Positions 1 to 5,269 of a DNA stretch of 9,169 nt are shown in pieces. Under the pieces are notes generated by a model. It saw nothing but the letters and a program-made list of their open reading frames with translations, was not told the origin of the DNA and searched no databases. The stretch is taken from the NCBI GenBank assembly GCA_945861315.1, contig CAMAUB010000048.1:1-9169 (forward strand), in the 5' to 3' direction. Made by a program: the position numbers and the translations under genes. This DNA is from Chlamydia trachomatis. Lineage in GTDB: Bacteria; Chlamydiota; Chlamydiia; Chlamydiales; JAAKFR01. The stretch's first letter is position 1; each line of letters starts with the position of its first letter.

Positions 1-147
1 CAAAATGAGAATTTGGGCCGCGTCAAAGCCTCGGGCTTGAACGATCGTAAACAACCCCATATTTCTAATATTGGGTCGTTTACGATCGTTCAATCGCGAG
101 AGCTTTCACGCTGGCCGAAATTCTCATTTTGAGCTTGGATGAGTATA
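1..147. repeat. Long palindromic element, family A copy 1 (left end cut by window)
   Basis: This is an almost complete inverted repeat centred near position 65. Positions 1-14 pair with 118-131, and the inner stem (about 38-57 with 73-93) pairs with only one or two mismatches around a small loop (ATATT-TCT-AATAT, 59-71). The right half measures 82 nt from centre to its TATA end at 144-147, exactly as in copies 2 and 3. The left half should therefore extend about 16 bases beyond the window start. The mid-arm sections (about 20-37 and 94-113) pair less well, so the two arms can be told apart. No coding potential is visible. I read it as a non-autonomous mobile or MITE-like element; no transposase lies nearby. 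Confidence 0.85.
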
Positions 148-301
148 GCTTGAATAATTAGAATTTGGGCTGACGTGAAAGCTCTCGCGATTGATCGATC
201 GTAATCGACCACATATTTCTAATATTGGGTCAGTTACGATCGATCAATCGCCAGAGCTTTCACGTCAGCCCAAATTCTCATTTTGAGCTAGGATGAGTAT
301 A
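144..301. repeat. Long palindromic element, family A copy 2, in tandem with copy 1
   Basis: This inverted repeat is centred near 219 with the same loop as copy 1. The arms 160-210 and 227-279 are nearly perfect complements over about 50 bp. The right end matches the right end of copy 1 over about 28 bases (118-147 versus 272-301) and finishes in TATA. The left end is about 9 bases shorter than expected and appears to share the TATA at 144-147 with copy 1, as if one element inserted at the terminal TA of the other. Its right end overlaps the first codons of the downstream GGDEF gene. Confidence 0.85.
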
Positions 302-310
302 TGTTATACT
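283..310 (+). promoter_or_regulatory. Possible extended -10 promoter, half inside palindrome A2
   Basis: A -35-like TTGAGC (283-288) lies inside the end of the repeat. It is followed after 16 nt by TATACT (305-310), which is preceded by TG at 302-303 as in an extended -10 promoter. Transcription would start near 316-318, at the GTG codon at 317. If used, the downstream gene would have almost no leader, or the repeat-derived ATG at 293 would not be the start. This is a pattern match only. Confidence 0.35.
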
Positions 311-1189
311 AACGTTGTGAAGCGTTTTCTTTCTATTTTAGTAATTGCTGATGAGACAGTGGTTAAATTACTTAAGTTTTTGATCAAAGAATCGAACTAT
401 AAAGGATCGAAAGTCTTTTCTATTCAATCAATTAAATATGCTAAAAAAAGACGTTTTGATCTTGTGATTACAAATTTGCATGAAGGCATTCTCACACTCA
501 GCGCTCTTTTGGAACTCTATGAGAAAACACCTATTCTCTATATTGGTCAAAATAAAGAACTTGCTGAGCAAGCCATCAACCGCGGTGCCCAAGATTTTTT
601 GATGGAGTCAGAGCTTACCCCTCAACTGCTTACTCGGATTTTTCACTATTCGATAACTCGTGAAGGAATCAAGAACACCCTACGGGAGAGGTCCTTTACA
701 GACGATTTGACCGGCATTTATAATCGACGCGGTTTTTTTACCCTTGCACAGCAATACATGGGGGTTGCTCAGAGAACACATCACGGTTTTTTGCTCTTTA
801 TGTTTGATCTGGATTTCTTTAAGGCAATCAATGATACGTATGGACACGCATCGGGAGATCTAGCTCTTATAGATGTTGCCAACTCTCTTGTGACAGCTTT
901 TCGCTCCAATGACATTATTGCAAGAATTGGTGGAGATGAATTTGCAGTTATTGCACTTAACTGTCATAAGAGCGCAGAAAAGATGCTTAAAGAGCACGTT
1001 TTTAGACTCCTTAAAGCTCTTAATAAGGTCCAAAATCGCCCCTACTTCCTCTCATGTAGCGTTGGTGTGACCTATTATGAGGGAGAAGAAATTGAAATCT
1101 TAGATTTACTAGCGAGGGCGGATAAGGCGCTTTATCGACATAAACAAAAACGTCACTCTTTGCTACTTGGACGTGAAGAAAGAATATGA
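293..1189 (+). CDS. Diguanylate cyclase with degenerate receiver domain (GGDEF protein)
   Basis: Predicted to make cyclic di-GMP from two GTP in the cytoplasm. Residues about 10-125 look like a response-regulator receiver fold, but the phospho-acceptor aspartate is Asn61 (context DLVITN), the acidic pocket is reduced (Asp20, Glu21), and the usual conserved Lys and Thr/Ser are not evident. Phosphorylation control is therefore unlikely. Residues about 132-290 form a full GGDEF domain: DDLTG (137-141), DLDFFK (172-177), an intact product-inhibition I-site RSND (204-207) and catalytic GGDEF (213-217). The domain should be active and feedback-inhibited. The start is uncertain. ATG at 293 lies within palindrome A2 and has no properly spaced ribosome site; GTG at 317 begins right where the receiver homology starts. 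The 3' end overlaps the convergent kinase-like gene. Confidence is high for the cyclase domain and lower for the receiver's role and the start. Confidence 0.9.
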   Translation: MSICYTNVVKRFLSILVIADETVVKLLKFLIKESNYKGSKVFSIQSIKYAKKRRFDLVITNLHEGILTLSALLELYEKTPILYIGQNKELAEQAINRGAQDFLMESELTPQLLTRIFHYSITREGIKNTLRERSFTDDLTGIYNRRGFFTLAQQYMGVAQRTHHGFLLFMFDLDFFKAINDTYGHASGDLALIDVANSLVTAFRSNDIIARIGGDEFAVIALNCHKSAEKMLKEHVFRLLKALNKVQNRPYFLSCSVGVTYYEGEEIEILDLLARADKALYRHKQKRHSLLLGREERI

Positions 1190-1800
1190 GCTAAGCGAAT
1201 GAGAACATCTCGTAGCACCTCAAGTGGCCTTTGATCAGCATTGACAAAGGTGATCATATGCTTTGGATAAAACTGAAGCAATTCCATGATATTTTTCTGG
1301 TGCTTCTCAAAATCATGATCAAATAGTTCTCTGGAAATTTCCTCAAATATTCCTTCCTCACGCGCCTGCTTCTGCATACGCTTTAAAAGCATCTCTTTAT
1401 CGTGACTCTCTAAAACAATGACATGGCGCACTTTAATATAATCTGCAAGCATTTCAGCCTGTTTTTTTGTCCGTGGAATCCCATCAAGCAGAAGGTCTTG
1501 CTTCATTGGATGATAAGAATTTGTTGAGATAAGCCCTTGAATATAATTTTTCCAAAGCTCGATAGTTACATCATTGGGAACAAGTTTTTTTTTACTTGCA
1601 TAGGAGTAGTAAATTTGGCCAGCAGGAGTTTCTGAATCTAAACTCCTAAATATCATTCCTGAAGATAGATAATACTGTGTTGGAGAGCTCCCTAAATATG
1701 CACCTAGAAGACGTTTGCCAGATCCAGTAGGACCAAGAATTAATATAGCTGGAAATTTACCCTCATAGGGTTTTATTATACTTTTCATTATATTACTCAT
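1153..1800 (-). CDS. Divergent adenylate kinase-like nucleoside monophosphate kinase
   Basis: P-loop kinase of the adenylate kinase fold, 215 residues, close to the family length. The Walker A loop is GPTGSGK (23-29). The NMP-binding region is recognisable as SSGMIFRS (46-53, Arg52), LVPNDV (73-78) and LLLDGIPRT (103-111, Arg110), each matching a standard Adk block. The lid region is unusual. KRMQKQAREEG (140-150) resembles a short lid, but the following GR-x-DD block is replaced by IFEEIS, and the expected later arginine is not obvious (DHDFEKH, 161-167). Activity or substrate may therefore differ from housekeeping Adk, and I give no gene symbol. ATG at 1800 is used; ATG at 1788 (Met5) is an alternative, and neither has a strong ribosome site. 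The start codon abuts a short family C palindrome. Confidence 0.82.
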   Translation of the reverse strand: MSNIMKSIIKPYEGKFPAILILGPTGSGKRLLGAYLGSSPTQYYLSSGMIFRSLDSETPAGQIYYSYASKKKLVPNDVTIELWKNYIQGLISTNSYHPMKQDLLLDGIPRTKKQAEMLADYIKVRHVIVLESHDKEMLLKRMQKQAREEGIFEEISRELFDHDFEKHQKNIMELLQFYPKHMITFVNADQRPLEVLRDVLIRLAHILSSRPSSKE

Positions 1801-1871
1801 CTTATGCTTTGTCTCACTCTTCGCATTTTGACCCCTTCGCTCACTCTGTGAAGGAAAAAAATGCGTAAGAT
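1799..1871. repeat. Short palindromic element related to family C
   Basis: An outer stem (1799-1807 with 1863-1871, one mismatch) encloses a second hairpin in which the 5' CGCATTTT at 1822-1829 pairs with the AAAATGCG ending at 1865, and CCTTC pairs with GAAGG. About 45 bases (roughly 1822-1868) are the reverse complement of the 3' end of truA and the bases just after it (about 3934-3976), with a few changes. It fills the space between the divergent kinase-like gene and marC1, and its outer stem includes part of the kinase start codon. Confidence 0.7.
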
Positions 1872-1873
1872 AG

Positions 1874-1879
1874 TATAAT
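1874..1879 (+). promoter_or_regulatory. Possible -10 box upstream of marC1
   Basis: A perfect TATAAT lies 11 bases before the marC1 start, but no matching -35 is found 16-18 bases upstream, where the palindrome lies. Use of this box would give a nearly leaderless message. AGGT at 1880-1883 could be a weak ribosome site only if transcription starts further upstream. Confidence 0.3.
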
Positions 1880-1890
1880 AGGTATTATAG

Positions 1891-2475
1891 ATGTTAAATG
1901 ATTTTTTTTCAACAACGCTTGCTTTCTTCCTGGTAATGGATGCTCTTGGGTTAATTCCTACTTATCTATCTTTGCTTAACAACTTTGAGAGAAAAAAGTG
2001 GCGTATAGTCTGCATCCGTGAGGTAGTAATATCCTTTGTGATGATGATCTTCTTCTTCTTTGTAGGGGAGCTTTTTTTAAGACTGCTAGGCGTTGGAAAA
2101 GTAACAGTGGATATCTCTGGAGGCATCATTCTCTTCTTGATTGCGATCAAGTTAGTATTCGGCAGTAGCGAGACTAAAGAAAAGTGGACTCCTGGAAAAC
2201 ACTTGATCGTCCCAATTGCGACACCTTTAATGGCAAGCCCAATGCTTTTTGCTACAATCATGATCTATACCGAAAGTAAACTTCCCAATCTCCTAGTTTT
2301 TCTAGCGCTAGCGTTGGCCTGGCTAATTTCTAGCCTCATCTACTTTTTTGCCGTACCCATAGAAAGAGGTTTGAAGGAGAAGGGCCTTAATGCTTGTCAA
2401 AGGCTTATGGGTCTTTTAGTCGCTCTTATTGCGGTTCAAATGTTGTTAGAAGGGATCCACGAGCTAGTGCAATGA
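1891..2475 (+). CDS. MarC-family integral membrane protein, divergent copy
   Basis: A 194-residue inner-membrane protein with six hydrophobic segments at about 8-29, 40-64, 76-91, 105-126, 133-154 and 169-187, the usual size and topology of MarC/YhgN proteins. Their substrate is not firmly established. The family block GGIILFLIAI (77-86) is clear, but other signatures are eroded. The first-helix motif expected as DPxGNxP reads DALGLIP (17-23), and the fourth-segment motif reads PIATPLMASP (108-117) where glycine is usual. The next gene keeps the canonical motifs. The pair looks like an old tandem duplication in which this copy has diverged, possibly to act as a partner subunit (inference). 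Its TGA overlaps the ATG of the next gene (ATGA, 2472-2475), pointing to translational coupling. Confidence 0.88.
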   Translation: MLNDFFSTTLAFFLVMDALGLIPTYLSLLNNFERKKWRIVCIREVVISFVMMIFFFFVGELFLRLLGVGKVTVDISGGIILFLIAIKLVFGSSETKEKWTPGKHLIVPIATPLMASPMLFATIMIYTESKLPNLLVFLALALAWLISSLIYFFAVPIERGLKEKGLNACQRLMGLLVALIAVQMLLEGIHELVQ

Positions 2476-3053
2476 TTGTTCACATGACCTTTCTCTTCCT
2501 TATCATCATGGATCCTCTTGGCAATGTTCCCTTATTCGTCAGTATTCTAAAACACTTCGATCCTGTTACTCAGCGCAAGATTATTCTAAGAGAGCTACTA
2601 GTTGCACTTGCTGCCATGATTTTTTTTATTTTTTTCGGAGAAGTTTTTTTTAAGCTACTCAATATTGATAACCATACTATTGAAATCACAGGTGGGATTA
2701 TCCTTTTTATGATCGCAATCGGTATGATCTTTGCTAAAAGCTCTCATATAAATGGGAAAAAAAATACCAAAGAGCCTCTTATTGTTCCTCTTGCTATTCC
2801 AGCAGTTGCAGGACCTGCCATTTTGGCAACAATTGTCCTTTATGGCGGCAGTGGGGTGAGCAAATTACTTGTATTACTAGCCATTTTCATTGCATGGCTC
2901 ATCAGTGTTCCTATCTTACTTCTTGCACCCTATATTAAAAGCGTTTTAGGAAATAACGGAGCCGTCGCTGTTGAACGTCTTTTTGGCTATCTCATAGTCC
3001 TAATTTCTGTAGATATGATTAGCCATGGCATTGTAGCATCCTTTACCTTATGA
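2472..3053 (+). CDS. MarC/YhgN-family integral membrane protein, canonical copy
   Basis: A 193-residue, six-helix membrane protein with intact MarC signatures: DPLGNVP (14-20) in the first helix, GGIILFMIAI (74-83) and PLAIPAVAGP (106-115). The charged loop between helices 3 and 4 is lysine-rich (about 89-102). I chose the ATG at 2472 rather than the upstream in-frame ATG at 2394. The upstream stretch only retranslates the end of marC1 in another frame, whereas 2472 gives an ATGA overlap and starts right at the conserved first helix. Its own stop overlaps the ATG at 3050 in the same ATGA manner, so marC1, marC2 and truA form one coupled unit. I recall a MarC protein (yhgN) beside map in Chlamydia, which supports the lineage call. 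Transport function is unproven. Confidence 0.9.
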   Translation: MIVHMTFLFLIIMDPLGNVPLFVSILKHFDPVTQRKIILRELLVALAAMIFFIFFGEVFFKLLNIDNHTIEITGGIILFMIAIGMIFAKSSHINGKKNTKEPLIVPLAIPAVAGPAILATIVLYGGSGVSKLLVLLAIFIAWLISVPILLLAPYIKSVLGNNGAVAVERLFGYLIVLISVDMISHGIVASFTL

Positions 3054-3961
3054 TATACCCAAACCGCTTGAAAGATTGGAATTTCGACTGCGTCAAAGCC
3101 CCGGGCTTGAGCGATCGTAAACGACCCAATATTAGAAATATGGGGTCGTTTACGATCGCTCAAGCCTGGGAGCTTTCACGTCAGTCCAAATCCAATTTTT
3201 CAAGCGGTTTGGGTATAAATATCGCGCTTACACTTGCTTATGATGGCACGTCTTATTATGGCTGGCAAAAATGCAGTAGTGGACCTTCCATTGAACAAAC
3301 TCTGCAACAGTCACTTGAAACAATTTTACAACATCCTGTCAAGCTACAAGCAGCTTCCCGCACAGATCGTGGGGTACATGCAAAAGGTCAAGTGGTCAAT
3401 TTTTTTAGTGAGAAAACAATCGATCTAGGACAGCTTGCATATAGCCTTAATGCACTATTGCCAAGCAGCCTTGTTGTTTTGGCTATTGAAGAAAAATCAT
3501 CTAATTTTCATCCAACCCTTGATGTCATTGCAAAAGAGTATGTCTACTATCTGTGTAATAGAAGCGTTCAACTTCCACAACACCGCCTTTTTTCTTGGCA
3601 CATTCCTAAACCATTAGATCTCAATCTAATGAAAGTTCACGCACGGCAATTCATTGGAAAGCACGATTTTGAACCCTTTTGCAACAAACATGAGGGAAAT
3701 ACGTATGAATCAACAGTGCGAACAGTCTATTCTATTGAGATAGAACATCTTGAAGAGAATCGAGTCAAAATCTCTTTAACTGCCGACCATTTTCTCTACA
3801 AGATGGCTCGCAACCTTATTGGAACTCTTGTTGAGCTTGGTCTTGGAAAAAAAATAGAGCGCGGCATTTGTGCTCCCGCTCATGGATTAACCTTGAATCG
3901 CGTACACTATTGCGCTAAACTTTTTAACTCACCTTACGCATTTTTTCCCTTCACAGAGTGA
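3050..3961 (+). CDS. truA: tRNA pseudouridine(38-40) synthase with repeat-encoded N- and C-terminal segments
   Basis: Converts uridines in the anticodon arm (positions 38-40) of tRNAs to pseudouridine. The family core is complete: LAYDGTSYYGWQ (62-73), the catalytic loop SRTDRGVHA (103-111) with Asp106, KEYVYYL (162-168), FIGKHDF (201-207), DHFLYKMARNL (246-256) and APAHGLTL (275-282). The frame from ATG 3050 opens with about 54 residues encoded by a palindromic repeat (3054-3217). Homology begins only at INIALTLAYDG (56-66). Removing 162 bp at the TA boundaries restores ATG-ATA-AAT-ATC directly before this core, and the ATG forms an ATGA overlap with marC2. ATG 3050 is thus probably the original start and the element a frame-preserving insertion. 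A fallback start is TTG 3209. The last 10-11 residues (from about SPYAFF) and the stop come from another palindrome. Confidence 0.92.
   Translation: MIYPNRLKDWNFDCVKAPGLSDRKRPNIRNMGSFTIAQAWELSRQSKSNFSSGLGINIALTLAYDGTSYYGWQKCSSGPSIEQTLQQSLETILQHPVKLQAASRTDRGVHAKGQVVNFFSEKTIDLGQLAYSLNALLPSSLVVLAIEEKSSNFHPTLDVIAKEYVYYLCNRSVQLPQHRLFSWHIPKPLDLNLMKVHARQFIGKHDFEPFCNKHEGNTYESTVRTVYSIEIEHLEENRVKISLTADHFLYKMARNLIGTLVELGLGKKIERGICAPAHGLTLNRVHYCAKLFNSPYAFFPFTE
3054..3217. repeat. Family A palindrome copy 3, inserted in frame after the truA start codon
   Basis: An inverted repeat of about 164 bp centred at 3135, with TATACCC at the left end (3054-3060) and GGGTATA at the right (3211-3217). The outer 17-20 bp are near-perfect complements, and the inner stem (about 3106-3127 and 3142-3164) is essentially perfect. 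It shares the inner arms and loop with copies 1 and 2, and the ends align as TATAC-Y-CA despite more divergence outside. Relative to copy 1 the arms keep the same orientation while the loop (AGA instead of TCT at the apex) is inverted. A TA duplication explains the junctions: 162 inserted bases, equal to 54 codons, with no in-frame stop. Confidence 0.88.
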
Positions 3962-3968
3962 GCGAGGG

Positions 3969-4003
3969 GGTCAAAATTATCATTCCGGATTTAATCGACT
4001 ATA
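3969..4003 (+). repeat. 35-bp direct repeat, copy 1
   Basis: This stretch, inside the family C element just after the truA stop, is identical over 35 bases to 5118-5152. Its first part also resembles the right arm of family A copy 1 (about 112-130), suggesting families A and C share ancestry. Confidence 0.85.
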
Positions 4004-4082
4004 AAGTTGGTCGAGGAATACTCTAAGGGCCCGTAAGGCAGGTTGGTCTCCGCAGCCACTCTGTGAAAAGGAAAAAATGCGT

Positions 4083-4090
4083 AAGGTGAG
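4083..4090 (+). promoter_or_regulatory. Ribosome binding site candidate for map, inside palindrome C
   Basis: AAGGTGAG ends 9 bases before the map ATG at 4100. It partly matches the anti-16S sequence and is the only such stretch in reach. It belongs to the right arm of the family C element. Confidence 0.5.
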
Positions 4091-4099
4091 TTTTTAATT

Positions 4100-4972
4100 A
4101 TGATTGGAAGAAATGATCCTTGTTGGTGTAGAAGCGGAGCGAAGTGGAAGAATTGCCACTATCCCAAAGAAGAGATAAAAGAGGACTCTTTAGCCATTCA
4201 ATACGCCAAACAATATAAGATTATCTTGAAAACGCCTCAGCAGATTGAGGGGATTAGAGCTGCTTGCACACTTACAGCCAAAATTCTTGATGAAGCGTGC
4301 AAAATGGCACAAGAGAGTGTTACAACCAATGAGATTGATGCTTATGTCTACAAGTTGCATCAGGAAGCCTCGGCAATACCAGCTCCCCTCCATTATGGCC
4401 ACCCCCCTTTTCCGAAAAGCATCTGCACTTCTTTAAATGAAATGGTCTGCCATGGCATTCCAAATGATGTTCCCTTGAAGCATGGCGATATCATGAACAT
4501 TGATGTCTCAGCCATCTACAAGGGCTACTATGGGGATTGCAGCCGCATGGTAATTATTGGACAAACGACACCAGAGCGTCAACTTGTTGTTGATGTCTCA
4601 AAAGAGTGTTTAAAACGCTCTATTGCAGTTTGTAAACCTGGAGCACTGATCTCTGAGATTGGCAGAGAGATTCAGAATTACGCAGATGAAATGGGCTGTT
4701 CTGTGATCTATCAATTTGTTGGACATGGTGTAGGTATGGCCTTTCATGAGCCACCTCAAATCCCTCACAACCGCAACCATGTTAGCATTCCAATGGCCCC
4801 TGGAATGACCTTTACCATTGAACCGATGATCAATGCAGGAGGTGTAGAAATTGAGGTAGATTCCACAAATCAATGGGAAGCACGCACTTCTGACAAAAGA
4901 GCTTCAGCTCAATGGGAGCACACAATTTTGATTACCAAGAATGGACATGAAATCCTCACGAGCGAACCATAA
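4100..4972 (+). CDS. map: Methionine aminopeptidase type I with N-terminal SEC-C zinc motif
   Basis: Removes the initiator methionine from nascent cytoplasmic proteins using two metal ions. Residues 4-22 form a SEC-C motif with Cys8, Cys10, Cys19 and His20 as zinc ligands, an N-terminal addition typical of chlamydial Map. Residues about 40-290 are the peptidase. The expected five metal ligands are present: Asp135 (NIDVS), Asp146 (GDCSRM), His209 (GHGVG), Glu241 (FTIEPM) and Glu273 (WEHTILI). The substrate-site His is in CHGIP (117-121), and His216 is in FHEPP. All active-site parts are intact, so this should be the functional enzyme. It follows truA on the same strand but is separated from it by the family C palindrome. 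No separate promoter was recognised, so it may be read through from the marC-truA unit. Confidence 0.97.
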   Translation: MIGRNDPCWCRSGAKWKNCHYPKEEIKEDSLAIQYAKQYKIILKTPQQIEGIRAACTLTAKILDEACKMAQESVTTNEIDAYVYKLHQEASAIPAPLHYGHPPFPKSICTSLNEMVCHGIPNDVPLKHGDIMNIDVSAIYKGYYGDCSRMVIIGQTTPERQLVVDVSKECLKRSIAVCKPGALISEIGREIQNYADEMGCSVIYQFVGHGVGMAFHEPPQIPHNRNHVSIPMAPGMTFTIEPMINAGGVEIEVDSTNQWEARTSDKRASAQWEHTILITKNGHEILTSEP

Positions 4973-5204
4973 AACAGCACCTGCATTGCCTGCATTTAGA
5001 GCTCCTTCCACTTTTAAAGCCCCCTGATTAAACGTAAGTCATTAAATCACAGAGGACGCAGAGAAGTCTAAAAACACCAGAAACGAAGGAATTTATCATT
5101 CACGAGGCTTTCACGCAGGTCAAAATTATCATTCCGGATTTAATCGACTATACGCATACGGGAGCGGTTACGGTTACGCTTTTCTCAGACCTCAGCCCCT
5201 TTTC
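4973..5204. other. Intergenic region with an element remnant
   Basis: No open frame, tRNA or terminator was recognised. Positions about 5040-5065 carry a 'cacagaggacgcagagaa' motif of a type I recall as common between genes in many bacteria. Positions 5101-5152 resemble a single arm of family A (GCTTTCACGC at 5107-5116, then GG-T-CAAAATT-TCATT) continuing into the 35-bp repeat. A short direct repeat, GGTTAC twice in a row, lies at about 5166-5177. Confidence 0.55.
5118..5152 (+). repeat. 35-bp direct repeat, copy 2
   Basis: Identical to 3969-4003. It is flanked on the left by a sequence resembling the right arm of family A copy 1 (roughly 31 of 42 positions by eye across 5103-5144 versus 103-137), so this site may be half of an eroded element. 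Confidence 0.8.
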
Positions 5205-5233
5205 TTGATTTTTTTTCAAAAAAATGCTATAGT
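5205..5233 (+). promoter_or_regulatory. Sigma-70 (chlamydial sigma-66) type promoter for the small secreted protein
   Basis: TTGATT (5205-5210) and TATAGT (5228-5233) are separated by exactly 17 bases, in a T/A-tract spacer. The predicted start near 5240 leaves a leader of about 30 bases that carries the strong ribosome site. The spacing and the downstream gene make this the most convincing promoter in the window. Confidence 0.72.
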
Positions 5234-5257
5234 AAGGTTATATATCTAGTTTATCTG

Positions 5258-5265
5258 AAGGAGGT
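5258..5265 (+). promoter_or_regulatory. Strong ribosome binding site
   Basis: AAGGAGGT, complementary to the 16S 3' end, ends 4 bases before the ATG at 5270 and fixes that start. It is much stronger than any other ribosome site in this window, suggesting high translation of the small secreted protein. Confidence 0.85.
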
Positions 5266-5269
5266 AACC

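Larger units (their letters stand above)
3926..4092. repeat. Family C palindromic element spanning the truA 3' end and the truA-map gap
   Basis: The left arm (3926-3960, beginning AACTCACC) and the right arm (4057-4092) are inverted copies with about two differences. The interior of about 96 bp is mostly unpaired apart from a small TCGAC/GTCGA hairpin around 3994-4013. Overall length (about 165 bp) is close to that of families A and B. The left arm is translated as the TruA C-terminus and includes its stop. The right arm ends 8 bases before map and contains AAGGTGAG, the only ribosome-site candidate for that gene. Confidence 0.78.

Noticed and set aside
1..301. CRISPR array
   Set aside because: The repeated units are long palindromes with unequal ends, only two in tandem, without short regular repeats and spacers; no cas gene is present.
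1962..2261. Minus-strand 99-codon frame inside marC1
   Set aside because: It is a shadow of a clear membrane-protein gene; its Lys/Ser/Thr-rich composition is what the complement of hydrophobic codons gives.
2394..2471. Longer marC2 frame beginning at ATG 2394
   Set aside because: The extra 26 codons only retranslate the conserved end of marC1 in another frame. The ATGA overlap at 2472 and the onset of homology favour the shorter protein.
4610..4873. Minus-strand 87-codon frame inside map
   Set aside because: It lies entirely opposite catalytic-core codons of map, with no promoter or ribosome site.
4973..5269. tRNA or structured RNA gene in the map downstream gap
   Set aside because: No cloverleaf, CCA end or conserved tRNA boxes could be seen; the only structure is an element remnant and a promoter.
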